NCBI RefSeq assembly: GCF_006476045.1
Contig: NZ_SRZY01000023.1
Location: 372,001 to 436,000 of the forward strand
Direction: 5' to 3'
Length of the DNA: 64,000 nt
Origin: Sphingobacterium lumbrici
GTDB taxonomy: Bacteria; Bacteroidota; Bacteroidia; Sphingobacteriales; Sphingobacteriaceae
The notes under the pieces were generated by a model that saw nothing but the letters and a program-made list of their open reading frames with translations, searched no databases and was not told the DNA's origin. The position numbers and the translations under genes are program-made. Below, in pieces: positions 7,509 through 15,816 of the stretch (positions are counted from its first letter, which is position 1; every line of letters starts with the position of its first letter).

Positions 7509-8366
7509 ATGAAGACAACAGCAATTTTAACCGCTTCTTTGTTTATATCACTATCTTTTTCTGCGACGGCAAACAGTCACAGGCATCATTTCGCGAAGAA
7601 CAACGCAACAGATTACCCTATTTCGACACTCCTTAGGGAGCATCCCTGTCAGCGACTGAATGCGCCGACCGATTCATTATGGGGCAGCCAGGTGAGCACC
7701 TATGCCTGGAAGGCCTTTTTTCAGGACAACAGCAATGCTTACATCGTAAATGCCCTGAACCGGCTACAATGCAAAGAAGTATTTGTTTCTCCGGGTGATG
7801 ACCAGTCGCCCAAAGTACAGGATTTTCTACAGATGGCCTCATCAGCGAACATCTCGGTAGCCCGCCTACTCGGAGAAAACAGCTATGTAGAGACCGACCA
7901 CGGTTTTCCGAATCTGGAAGCTAAAATGCTCAGCTTTAAAAATGCAGGTTTTACAGCGATTCATCTTGACATCGAACCGCATATACTGGCCGATTACAAA
8001 CAAAATATAGATTTGTACACCGAGCGTTTCAACACCTTAATTTTGTTGAGCAGCCAGTGGTGTGCCCAGGAGGGCATAGAACTAAGCATTAGTATTCCGA
8101 TGCATACGCAACCCTCTACCGCCGCCTTATTGGCGCTCCTTCAGATCAAATCGTATATTATGGCCTATGAAAACCCGAATATGCTGTCACTGCTAAACCG
8201 TACCACGACTTTGCGGAATACCCTGCAGGGATTGTACGTATGGGTGGTAAGAGCAAAAGATTTCACCGATCTGGCACATCTGCAATCGGCCATTGCCGTA
8301 CTCAACCAGAATGGGGTATATGAGCTGGGGATCTACGACATCAAAGAAATGGATGTCAGATATTAG
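7509..8366 (+). CDS. Secreted TIM-barrel-like protein, putative glycoside hydrolase
   Basis: 285 residues with a signal peptide (about residues 1-22, ending ATAN). The layout resembles a small (beta/alpha)8 enzyme: YAWKAFFQD, then LQCKEVFVSPGDD, ISVARLLGEN, FTAIHLDIEPH (residues about 149-159), ELSISIPMHT, IKSYIMAYENP and ELGIYDIKEMD, each a strand followed by a polar end. HLDIEPH has the D-x-E form of catalytic acids in several TIM-barrel glycosidases, and the last strand also ends in acidic residues. No family could be named. A hydrolase or lyase is a frequent accessory of synthase-dependent polysaccharide loci (as BcsZ or AlgL elsewhere), which fits this place beside such a locus; that is inference. 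Confidence 0.72.
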   Translation: MKTTAILTASLFISLSFSATANSHRHHFAKNNATDYPISTLLREHPCQRLNAPTDSLWGSQVSTYAWKAFFQDNSNAYIVNALNRLQCKEVFVSPGDDQSPKVQDFLQMASSANISVARLLGENSYVETDHGFPNLEAKMLSFKNAGFTAIHLDIEPHILADYKQNIDLYTERFNTLILLSSQWCAQEGIELSISIPMHTQPSTAALLALLQIKSYIMAYENPNMLSLLNRTTTLRNTLQGLYVWVVRAKDFTDLAHLQSAIAVLNQNGVYELGIYDIKEMDVRY

Positions 8367-8368
8367 AT

Positions 8369-8406
8369 AAAAGGGGCTGGTCAAAAAAAAATGACCAGCC
8401 CCTTTT
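8369..8406. terminator. Bidirectional terminator between the convergent units
   Basis: A perfect 15-base stem, AAAAGGGGCTGGTCA with TGACCAGCCCCTTTT, around a poly-A loop. It lies between the stop of the putative glycosidase and the stop of the large lipoprotein gene and serves both strands. Confidence 0.92.
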
Positions 8407-8426
8407 ATGTACTTTACCGGGAAATA

Positions 8427-10463
8427 TTAGTTTATTTTAATAATATTCAACCCGTTTCTTCCTGTAGCAACAAACAGTAATCCTGATTTTGCAGCAACGA
8501 AATTGGTCGATTCAGGCAGGTTGAACTTTCCTACCACCTGGAAGGTATTTTTATTCAGGACAATAACGCCATCAGCACCATTTGCCAAATAAAGGTAACA
8601 GCCATCAACCGCTACAGCGTTGGTATATCCGTTATCCCGGAATACTTTTTTACCGTCTTTTCTGAAATCGTTAGGCACAAAATGTGCTTTCAATTCTCCT
8701 GTTGCCAGGTCTATTTTAGCTACTCCACGGTCACTTAACGCAATGTACGCGTATAGATCATCCAATACCAACACATTCTTTCCGTCAACAATTTGCTGCG
8801 TCAATGCAGGGAATGTATATTCTTTCACATCCGATCCATCCAGTTTTGCGACACGTAAATATGCCTTATCCGATTCTGCAGCGAAAAACGCCTGATGTGT
8901 CGCATTGTTAGCACTATATTTTGCACGTGTACTGGTATACAGGTTCTGTGCTACCTGATATCCATTTTGTGGATCAAGGGCAAAGAATCCACCGTTTGCA
9001 GCTCCCGATACCACCCATAGCTGATTGTTGTAACTTACGGTATTCTTTGCCGATGCAGCCGGTAACTTATGTTTGGTGAACTGTGACAGATCGTTTACAG
9101 CAAGGTTACCATTATTTAACGGAGCAGTTAACAACAGGGCTCCCGCCTTGTTTTGACCTGCCGCATACAGCTTCGTATCGTTTGCTTCTACCCCGTTGAA
9201 CTCCATGTTCGTGAAAAGGGCTTCACTGATTAAGCTGAGCGCAGACGGGTTCTGCACATCAAATATACGGATCGCTCCCCCTGGGGTATTGCCATACACC
9301 TCATCATTGGTATGGTAAGAAACATAAGCGTGTCCATCTGCGATACGTACATCCGTTGCACTGAGTAACGCATCGTTAACCTCCGGGCTTGTTACCGTAG
9401 CCAATAAAGTAAAGCTCAAAGCGCTGTCATCACAACCTCCGCTACCTTTAGCCGGTGTACATCCCGCAGCAGCAATATATACATCCTGGCCAATGGTTAC
9501 ATCCGCTCCGGTTTTCCCTGCAAAACGAGTCTCGTCTGCATTTGTAAAGTTGATATCGATTTTACCCGTTACCGCGAGATTCGCATTCAGGTTATTAATC
9601 GTTGTATTGCTGATGTCTAAGCGGGAATAAGCAGATGTACCCCCTACTATTTCACCGTCAATACCGATGGTACCACCATTTACTTCTGTATAGGCACCAT
9701 CATGATTCTGCAACTGCCCTTGTCCGTTTAACTGGAATCCCTCCTGGAATACCATATAGCTCCAGTTTTTGTACAGCGAATTGATATTTACCCTTCCTTC
9801 AAATACCACTTTACAATAGTTATCAAATTGCATGACACTATTCAGGCTTGTATTGGATTTAAATGTAACCTGAGCATAATTTGTCCATTTACCTTGTATA
9901 GAACCACTGTTTAATACCACTGTTCCGTAGTTGTTGACCACCGCAGCACTGCCATTCACATTAAAGCCCGATGGTGTAAATACCGCTTCGTTTCCGATTT
10001 CTAATGTTCCCTTGTTCGGAAGGCTTGTAGAACCCGTAAATGTTCCCAAAACGATAAGCTTACCGGCAGCATTAAAGTTAATCTGACCGGAGAAGGTTTT
10101 ACCTGCCGGCACAACCAATACATCGGTACTGCTGTTGACAGTATAGTTCCCTCCGCCTTCAATCTCCTCTCCGGTTGCCGAAGGTGTATAACCTGCTACT
10201 GCTTGTTGGCCGGTAAGCGAAGCCAGTTTCGTCAATTTTACTAAACCCAATAACGATGTACTTCCCAGGCGATCGAAAGCAATAGGACTATTTTCGACAG
10301 ATACATTCGCGGCTAAAGCATTCTTATCATACGAAAGCGATGTTTCCGCGTCCGAAAGAACGTCTCCATGACCTGCTTCAGTCTGATACGTATTCTTTGT
10401 GCAACTTGCCAATAGCGCTAGAGATACAGCTAACGCGCTGATTTTAGTGTTTGTGATAAACAT
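8427..10463 (-). CDS. Large surface lipoprotein with beta-helix-like and LVIVD-propeller-like parts
   Basis: 678 residues, last gene of the exopolysaccharide operon. The signal sequence ends LALLASC, so Cys21 is lipidated. Residues about 100-330 are a run of short Asn/Gly-rich strands (NYGTVVLNSGSIQGKWTNYA, NDGAYTEVN-type repeats) that read like a right-handed beta-helix. Residues about 370-678 repeat the pattern of LVIVD/beta-propeller blades: VRIADGHAYVSYH, IRIFDVQNPSALSLIS, VAVDGCYLYLANGADGVIVL and LLFVATGRNGLNIIKI. Such folds bind carbohydrate or proteins at the cell surface. It starts 27 bases after the synthase stop, so it is probably co-transcribed and could hold or package the polymer; that role is inferred. 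Confidence 0.82.
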   Translation of the reverse strand: MFITNTKISALAVSLALLASCTKNTYQTEAGHGDVLSDAETSLSYDKNALAANVSVENSPIAFDRLGSTSLLGLVKLTKLASLTGQQAVAGYTPSATGEEIEGGGNYTVNSSTDVLVVPAGKTFSGQINFNAAGKLIVLGTFTGSTSLPNKGTLEIGNEAVFTPSGFNVNGSAAVVNNYGTVVLNSGSIQGKWTNYAQVTFKSNTSLNSVMQFDNYCKVVFEGRVNINSLYKNWSYMVFQEGFQLNGQGQLQNHDGAYTEVNGGTIGIDGEIVGGTSAYSRLDISNTTINNLNANLAVTGKIDINFTNADETRFAGKTGADVTIGQDVYIAAAGCTPAKGSGGCDDSALSFTLLATVTSPEVNDALLSATDVRIADGHAYVSYHTNDEVYGNTPGGAIRIFDVQNPSALSLISEALFTNMEFNGVEANDTKLYAAGQNKAGALLLTAPLNNGNLAVNDLSQFTKHKLPAASAKNTVSYNNQLWVVSGAANGGFFALDPQNGYQVAQNLYTSTRAKYSANNATHQAFFAAESDKAYLRVAKLDGSDVKEYTFPALTQQIVDGKNVLVLDDLYAYIALSDRGVAKIDLATGELKAHFVPNDFRKDGKKVFRDNGYTNAVAVDGCYLYLANGADGVIVLNKNTFQVVGKFNLPESTNFVAAKSGLLFVATGRNGLNIIKIN

Positions 10464-10490
10464 ATAAAATTTATAATTATTAATAATGAT

Positions 10491-11816
10491 TTACATACCA
10501 AATTCTTTTGCCTTTTTTGATGTCTTGGCCGGGTTCCATACATCCTTGTACGATTCGTAAAAGAACATTTCTCCGATATAGGCTACCGTTCTCACCAGTC
10601 GCATATAATACCCCATGTATAGCGGAACTAAAGGAATATAAATACACATTTTCAACATCTTGCTCCTGTCATTGATGACAAAGAACGAACAGATGTATTG
10701 AAAAATGGCAATACCCAAATAGAGCGTATATTTAAATGGAAACCAGACCAATAAAAAGCCGGGCGCTACAATCAGGATCTTAAGCGTATAGAAGATCCAC
10801 ATAAAATCGAGCACAAATCCAAAGAACACATTCTCAAAAAAGGCGACAAAATTAAGCCAGGAAAAGTGCTTATCCGGTACCCACACATCGATATGTTTCC
10901 GTAACCTGAAGCGTACCAGTGAACGTGACCATCGTCTTCGTTGCTTCGTTAACGCCTTCCAGGTAGTGGGTACATGCGTCAGGCAGACCGCGTTTTCCTC
11001 AAACAACACCTTATACCCCAGCTTTCTTATTTTAACGGTGATATCTCCATCCAGTCCGGGGCCGATATCCCAGCCTCCCATACGATCCAACAACTTGCGG
11101 GGAAAAGCACCGAAAGCGCCGGAAACAATCTTATATAAACCCAATTTTGACAGCACAATACGCCCTACGCTAATCGACTGTATATATTCCATATACTGCA
11201 TCGTTGTCGTGAGTGAATCGCTTTCGTTGTGCACAACGAGATTTCCCCCCACGGCACCGACATGCGGATACCGATAAAAAGGAATCAGGATTTTCTCCAA
11301 TGCATCGGGCGCTAAGGAAGAATCTGCATCAAGATGCACGATAAATTTCCCCTTTGCATACCGCAATCCCAGATTTGCAGCCGATGCCTTTCCTCCCCGC
11401 TCACCACAGCGTAAAAAGATATCGATGTCGCCCTTTTTTTCAAACGACTGTCCGATAATCGCCGTATTATCTGTAGAGCCATCATCCACCACAACTAATT
11501 CGATATGCTGATACGTCTGCTTTTTCATAGAAGCCACCAACTTGGACAAATGCCGCCCTTCATTGTGCCCCGGCACCAATACGGTTACCAAGGGGTATTC
11601 CGTCCAAAGCATCTGACGGGCTTGTTTCCATTTTTTCCGTGTAATGATTCGACGGGATCTGCTCCATATTAAAGCCAACCCCTCCACAATCACATAACGT
11701 GGAATATCCAACAACAGAATAAACCAACCCCACCTCATCATCGTTTCCCAATCCAGCCGTTGGAGCATGCGAAAATAGTCTTCCCAAAAATCAACTATAA
11801 TCGATAGACTAACCAT
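10491..11816 (-). CDS. Processive family 2 glycosyltransferase (polysaccharide synthase)
   Basis: 441 residues. One N-terminal membrane segment (about 30-51) precedes a GT2 domain with VPGHNEG at 81-87, DDGS at 111-114, the metal-binding DAD at 163-165, GLDGDIT at 254-260 in the acceptor/catalytic position, and the processivity motif QRRRW at 292-296. Three or four membrane segments follow (about 323-380 and 392-412). This order is that of hyaluronan, poly-N-acetylglucosamine and cellulose synthases, which make and export a polymer across the inner membrane. There is no PilZ domain, so c-di-GMP control would need another protein. The start overlaps the TackOD1 gene by 8 bases. The polymer made cannot be told from sequence alone. 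Confidence 0.9.
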   Translation of the reverse strand: MVSLSIIVDFWEDYFRMLQRLDWETMMRWGWFILLLDIPRYVIVEGLALIWSRSRRIITRKKWKQARQMLWTEYPLVTVLVPGHNEGRHLSKLVASMKKQTYQHIELVVVDDGSTDNTAIIGQSFEKKGDIDIFLRCGERGGKASAANLGLRYAKGKFIVHLDADSSLAPDALEKILIPFYRYPHVGAVGGNLVVHNESDSLTTTMQYMEYIQSISVGRIVLSKLGLYKIVSGAFGAFPRKLLDRMGGWDIGPGLDGDITVKIRKLGYKVLFEENAVCLTHVPTTWKALTKQRRRWSRSLVRFRLRKHIDVWVPDKHFSWLNFVAFFENVFFGFVLDFMWIFYTLKILIVAPGFLLVWFPFKYTLYLGIAIFQYICSFFVINDRSKMLKMCIYIPLVPLYMGYYMRLVRTVAYIGEMFFYESYKDVWNPAKTSKKAKEFGM

Positions 11817-12804
11817 GCTGTAAGCTTACCTGATCTTCATTAAAGAGAAAACGTTGAATGCCCTTTTCGGATAATTCATACTGGTACACCTTTTTGACCA
11901 CCAGCTCATAAGGCTCTTGTTTCGTTCCACAGTCCACACAGCACACCTGTATCGGTGCCTCCTGAAACTGGTGATTACAGCTTTGGCTCTTACAGGTAAA
12001 CATTTTACCTGGTTTATCGTAGTCTACACCCACATTTTTAAGCTGCACCGAGCATTTCGGGCAGACTAACTTATTGTGGAATACAAAATCTGTTTCAGGA
12101 CCTACATAAGCACAACGAAAGTGATGAATCAAATTCGAAGCCTTCAGGTTATGCTCATTGCATCGCGGACATACCTCATGGTAATTTAAAAATCCACTAT
12201 TACAACTCTTGCAAAGGTGTTGAGTATCAAAATACGTCCGTTTAAGGTACCCTTGTTCTTCCGCTTCCTTCAATATAATTCTCGAATTCAGATACGCATC
12301 GCTCATGTTAAAGAAAAAAGAATCGATCCGCGGATAGGTATAACCGGTAAGCGACTGATGTAAGCGCATTGGAACGATTTTACGCCGCCGCGTATAATTG
12401 TAATCAAATATATATTGCAAAATTTGCTCCTGCTGACTCGCCTTCTTTTTTCGGCCGCGACCGTGCTTTTCGATGAAATAGGCTACCTGATCAATCAATG
12501 TCGCAATCTGCAACGGATCAGCATTGCCTAAAAAGCCATCAGAGAGCCGTTGCATAACGCGTTCGTCATCCATGAAAAACGACCTCAGACTATCTTCCAG
12601 ATAAATAGGTTTCAGATACACGCGCATATCATGCGAACAGACTACGCTGCGCAGAAATTTTCTGACTTTTGTCCTGTCCTGATGGTTTACCAGCCACATG
12701 TCTGCAATAAGAGGATCCGGCAAAATACAGTCCTCAATAAAATTGCTGAGGAGGAGAATACGCCTACCGTACATTTCGACCACGTGGGGTGTAATTTCAC
12801 TCAT
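11809..12804 (-). CDS. TackOD1-type zinc-binding protein in the exopolysaccharide operon
   Basis: 331 residues. The C-terminal half has four Cys pairs in order: LCKSCNSGF, VCPRCNEHNL, LVCPKCSVQL and VCCVDCGTKQ, plus FTCKSQSCNH. With HHFRCAYVGPETDF and KNVGVDYDKPGK between them it matches my recollection of the TackOD1 (thaumarchaeal output domain 1) zinc domain. That domain is found beside GGDEF, response regulator and sugar-transferase proteins. Residues 1-180 are helical with no motif I know. It overlaps the synthase (8 bases) and the adaptor gene (4 bases), so translation is coupled. A cytoplasmic regulator or assembly factor of the synthase is likely, but this is inferred. Confidence 0.82.
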   Translation of the reverse strand: MSEITPHVVEMYGRRILLLSNFIEDCILPDPLIADMWLVNHQDRTKVRKFLRSVVCSHDMRVYLKPIYLEDSLRSFFMDDERVMQRLSDGFLGNADPLQIATLIDQVAYFIEKHGRGRKKKASQQEQILQYIFDYNYTRRRKIVPMRLHQSLTGYTYPRIDSFFFNMSDAYLNSRIILKEAEEQGYLKRTYFDTQHLCKSCNSGFLNYHEVCPRCNEHNLKASNLIHHFRCAYVGPETDFVFHNKLVCPKCSVQLKNVGVDYDKPGKMFTCKSQSCNHQFQEAPIQVCCVDCGTKQEPYELVVKKVYQYELSEKGIQRFLFNEDQVSLQHG

Positions 12805-13841
12805 AGTGCTAACCTTCCTTTTCTAATTTTTACCGGTATATTACTGGCGATGAGTTCATCCCAGCCTTTGATACCCTTGGGCTTTACTTCGACGACCACA
12901 CCGTATTTATCGTCATCTATGGAATTGAATAAGATCTTATCTTTATCTTCCATAACCGCATACAATTGGGTTATACTTCCTTGTAGCTTCTTGTTGCCGT
13001 ACGGCAACAGCACAACCACCTCGTCATTGACATGGAATTTATCCAGGTCTTTCACATCGATATATGCCCGTACCATATACGTTGAATCTACAATCGAAGC
13101 CACCACTTCTTGCCGATAACAAATACCGTCTACGGCTACCCTTAAGCGATCCACCGTACCGGCTACCGGCGATACAAATGCTTTTACAGATGGTTCAGCC
13201 TGCTGCAGACGCGCGAACCCCATTTGACGTGATTGGCTCAATGCGGCCCGTAATCGGGCGCGCTCATTCCGCAACACCTTATACTCCGCGTCTACCGTAG
13301 CTAATTGATAGGCTACATCGTCGACAGATCGATCCACATTGGCCAATTCGTTGGCCGTGATAGATCCCAGATACACCAATTTCTCCTTCCGTAATCTTTC
13401 GGCTTGCCAATAAGCCAGCCGTTTTTTCAACTCATCCCGGAAAAGTGCTCTCTTTTCGATCTGTGCATCTATTGCAATCAGTTCTCCCCCTCTATTCTGC
13501 TGCTGTATCTCCAGCTGTATGGAGTCCTGTGCCGGATTTATACTTCCGTCGCGGCGTTCCTCATAGAAGAAAAGTGTATCACCAATATTGACCCGTTGTT
13601 TATCCTGTACGTTATAGGACAGGATGCGGATATCGTTTGTAAACTTGGCATCGAACTGATTCTGAAACAAAAGCCCATCGGCCGTATTAAATATCCAGGG
13701 TAAGGTCAACCATTTTAAAAGAGAGCCTATCAACACCACTAAAATACCGATATAGAGCCACCTGTCCCAACGTCGGCGTTTTGGAGGTTCTTCATTAATC
13801 TGCGCAACGGTTTCCACCGGATGTGCGTACGATATTTTCAT
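12801..13841 (-). CDS. HlyD-like periplasmic adaptor (membrane fusion) protein
   Basis: 346 residues. A membrane anchor lies at about residues 28-52 (WLYIGILVVLIGSLLKWLTL). A barrel-sandwich half follows with VNIGDTLFFYEERRDG, then a long coiled coil from about 115 to 215 (QIEKRALFRDELKKRL, LRNERARLRAALSQ). The returning half is SPVAGTVDRLRVAVDG, and a beta-barrel follows. This is the layout of adaptors that join an inner membrane machine to a TolC-like channel. No ABC transporter or RND pump is present; the partner in the operon is a polysaccharide synthase, as in Alg44-type systems. It follows the channel gene by 48 bases and overlaps the TackOD1 gene by 4. Confidence 0.9.
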   Translation of the reverse strand: MKISYAHPVETVAQINEEPPKRRRWDRWLYIGILVVLIGSLLKWLTLPWIFNTADGLLFQNQFDAKFTNDIRILSYNVQDKQRVNIGDTLFFYEERRDGSINPAQDSIQLEIQQQNRGGELIAIDAQIEKRALFRDELKKRLAYWQAERLRKEKLVYLGSITANELANVDRSVDDVAYQLATVDAEYKVLRNERARLRAALSQSRQMGFARLQQAEPSVKAFVSPVAGTVDRLRVAVDGICYRQEVVASIVDSTYMVRAYIDVKDLDKFHVNDEVVVLLPYGNKKLQGSITQLYAVMEDKDKILFNSIDDDKYGVVVEVKPKGIKGWDELIASNIPVKIRKGRLAL

Positions 13842-13889
13842 CTTTACTCTTTCTTTTTTTTAATCTTAATCACTTCTTACCAATCCGTA

Positions 13890-15257
13890 TTAATCGTCAT
13901 ACACCTGCTTCCCGGATCCGGTCAAATACATAAAATCTATATAGTCTTCACATGCCAGTTGCCGATGAGCTGCCAACTCCAGCAGTTTGAGGAAATATCC
14001 ATCCGCCAGCTCGATAAACGTATTCGGGCTCACCTGTTTTGGTGCTTGTTGATGTAATGCCAGCTCCCGTTCCATCAGTGCCTGCACATATACAAGTTCA
14101 TCGGCTAACCTTCGTATCGTTTGCTTTCTGTCCGACATGCTCCGGTACAGATCCTGCAGCTGAAAACGACGGTGTTCGGCTTCCGCCAGTTGCTGCTCCT
14201 CCTTGCGCTGAAACTCATAAGTGTAAATTTGATCGTGCACATTTTTACCCGTACGCAGCGGAACCGACAACGTAGCACCCACACTGGCAAAACCTCTGGG
14301 CTGATGACCGGCTCCGCTGTAATAATTGTAACGTATCCGACTTCTCAAACTCACATTATCCCGGTTATCACGTTGCCGCTGCTGTTCTAATAATTCCTTG
14401 TCCAGTGCCAATAGCTGTTGTTGGCGATGCTCCTGATCATTGTCTACCATCAACGCATAAGCCGGAAGATTAAGATCAATCAAGGGAATGTCCAGATATG
14501 CCGACAACACACTACCATCTACTTGTGCGGCATACCCTCGCAGGGCTGTAAGTTCAGCTTCTGCCTGTTCGTAGCGTTGTTTACTCTTCAACATCGTTGG
14601 ATAGTCCAACAACTCCTTTTCAAACATCTGTACCTGAAATGCTGCTTGCGCTCTACGTAAGGGAACCAACTGTTCGAACACGGATAATCGATACCGGTCA
14701 AAAAGATAAGCCAATGCACTTAGCTGTTGCTGTCTTCTATATTGAATCTGAGCATCGATTCCCATCAGCGAATCGCGCTGTATTTTCTTTCCAAGGTAAT
14801 TCCGGTCATTTGCCCGCTTTCGCCAGCTTCCTTCTCCCAAAATCACCCAGTCTAACCCACTTGCGATACGCGAGCCAAAAAAAACATCTTCATTGTCCGA
14901 AATACCTGTCGTAAAGTTGTGTGTTGCCTCAGTGGTCCATTTCAAACCCACGTCCATTCCGGATCGTTCCGTCAGGCTTTTCGAAGTAATGATTGGCTTG
15001 CTCCGAGTAGAAACCAGCGCCGGATCCTCCAAAAAATCAGACCATACCGCCGCAGAAAGCGTTGGATCAGCGGATATACTCCGCGCGCTATCCCAGCGGG
15101 ATTGATACGTATGAAACAACCGGGTCAATCTTGAAGTCATCTCTTCCAATACCTTATCCTGTCCCCCACGCGTCAATGCTTTCTCTTGGCACAACACCGT
15201 CCCCCCGGACATTGCTGTCATCACTAAAACCAGGACCAAAAGAACTTTACGATTCAT
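13890..15257 (-). CDS. TolC-like outer membrane channel protein
   Basis: 455 residues from the ATG at 15257 (a TTG at 15263 would add two). The signal peptide ends about residue 24. The rest is long helices rich in Glu, Gln, Arg and Leu (YRRQQQLSALAYLFDRYRLS, EKELLDYPTMLKSKQRYEQA) in two similar halves, with a beta-rich centre (RYNYYSGAGHQPRGFASVGA) typical of the TolC fold. It is the first gene of the exopolysaccharide operon and would be the exit channel for the polymer. The promoter with a conserved palindrome lies about 330 bases upstream. Confidence 0.87.
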   Translation of the reverse strand: MNRKVLLVLVLVMTAMSGGTVLCQEKALTRGGQDKVLEEMTSRLTRLFHTYQSRWDSARSISADPTLSAAVWSDFLEDPALVSTRSKPIITSKSLTERSGMDVGLKWTTEATHNFTTGISDNEDVFFGSRIASGLDWVILGEGSWRKRANDRNYLGKKIQRDSLMGIDAQIQYRRQQQLSALAYLFDRYRLSVFEQLVPLRRAQAAFQVQMFEKELLDYPTMLKSKQRYEQAEAELTALRGYAAQVDGSVLSAYLDIPLIDLNLPAYALMVDNDQEHRQQQLLALDKELLEQQRQRDNRDNVSLRSRIRYNYYSGAGHQPRGFASVGATLSVPLRTGKNVHDQIYTYEFQRKEEQQLAEAEHRRFQLQDLYRSMSDRKQTIRRLADELVYVQALMERELALHQQAPKQVSPNTFIELADGYFLKLLELAAHRQLACEDYIDFMYLTGSGKQVYDD

Positions 15258-15263
15258 ATACAA

Positions 15264-15657
15264 TGATATTTCTTTAAGTTATCGTATCGCACATCCAGGA
15301 TCTGTTATCAGCTGTATTAGCCCGCCCCATGATCTTGGATATTGCATATATAACAAACAGATATTGACACAAAAATAGTCTTCCTTTTCTCTATTTAGTT
15401 GTCTAAACACATATTTATTTGTTTTTGTAGTCTATTAGCTACATAGTCTATTTTACGACTAGATTTCAAAAACTACACTTCTTTTTGTCTCCCTCATTAC
15501 CGGCAGGTACACAACTCCGGACACATCGAGCATACCGCATCCATATTCAAAGAACATTATACCTGTTTCCAAAAAGATACTTGTTGCAAATTTATACGTA
15601 TCGCCTACCACTTAACCTACCCAAAAGGGTAGGTTTTACGGGTGCTTTAACAAAAAA
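15264..15657 (-). other. Leader of the exopolysaccharide operon
   Basis: Gene-free stretch of about 390 bases. It carries the promoter at 15587-15635 and therefore an apparent 5' leader of about 320 bases. Reading leftward the leader is pyrimidine/AT rich, with short repeats of TAGTC/TAGAC near 15377-15466. No known riboswitch was recognised. A long leader may allow post-transcriptional control. Confidence 0.4.
15587..15635 (-). promoter_or_regulatory. Exopolysaccharide operon promoter with activator palindrome
   Basis: On the minus strand the -7 element is TAAATTTG (15594-15587). A perfect palindrome with 9-base arms AACCTACCC (15614-15622) and GGGTAGGTT (15627-15635) sits 28 bases upstream, counted from the central AAAA. 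There is no TTTG at the normal -33 place, which fits a promoter that needs an activator. The same palindrome and spacing occur in front of cpsB (25788-25835). Confidence 0.75.
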
Positions 15658-15688
15658 AAGGTCTTGAAGCGGGGAGCTTCAAGACCTT
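15658..15688 (-). terminator. Terminator of the Gfo/Idh/MocA-DUF1080 operon
   Basis: A perfect 13-base stem AAGGTCTTGAAGC / GCTTCAAGACCTT with a 5-base loop, followed on the minus strand by a run of T. It lies about 130 bases after the oxidoreductase stop and insulates the exopolysaccharide promoter downstream. Confidence 0.88.
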
Positions 15689-15816
15689 TACTAACCAATT
15701 ATTAACCTAAATTATGAAGCTCAAAGATATACACAATCTATATTTCTTACAAGCTAAACCGTTTTATTTAACAATTATTAACGTATCTTGTTTATTCCTG
15801 TGATGCCACCCTTATA

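Noticed and set aside
15614..15637. Palindrome as a plus-strand terminator because TTTT follows
   Set aside because: No plus-strand gene ends upstream for more than 7 kb, while position relative to the minus-strand -7 box is conserved.
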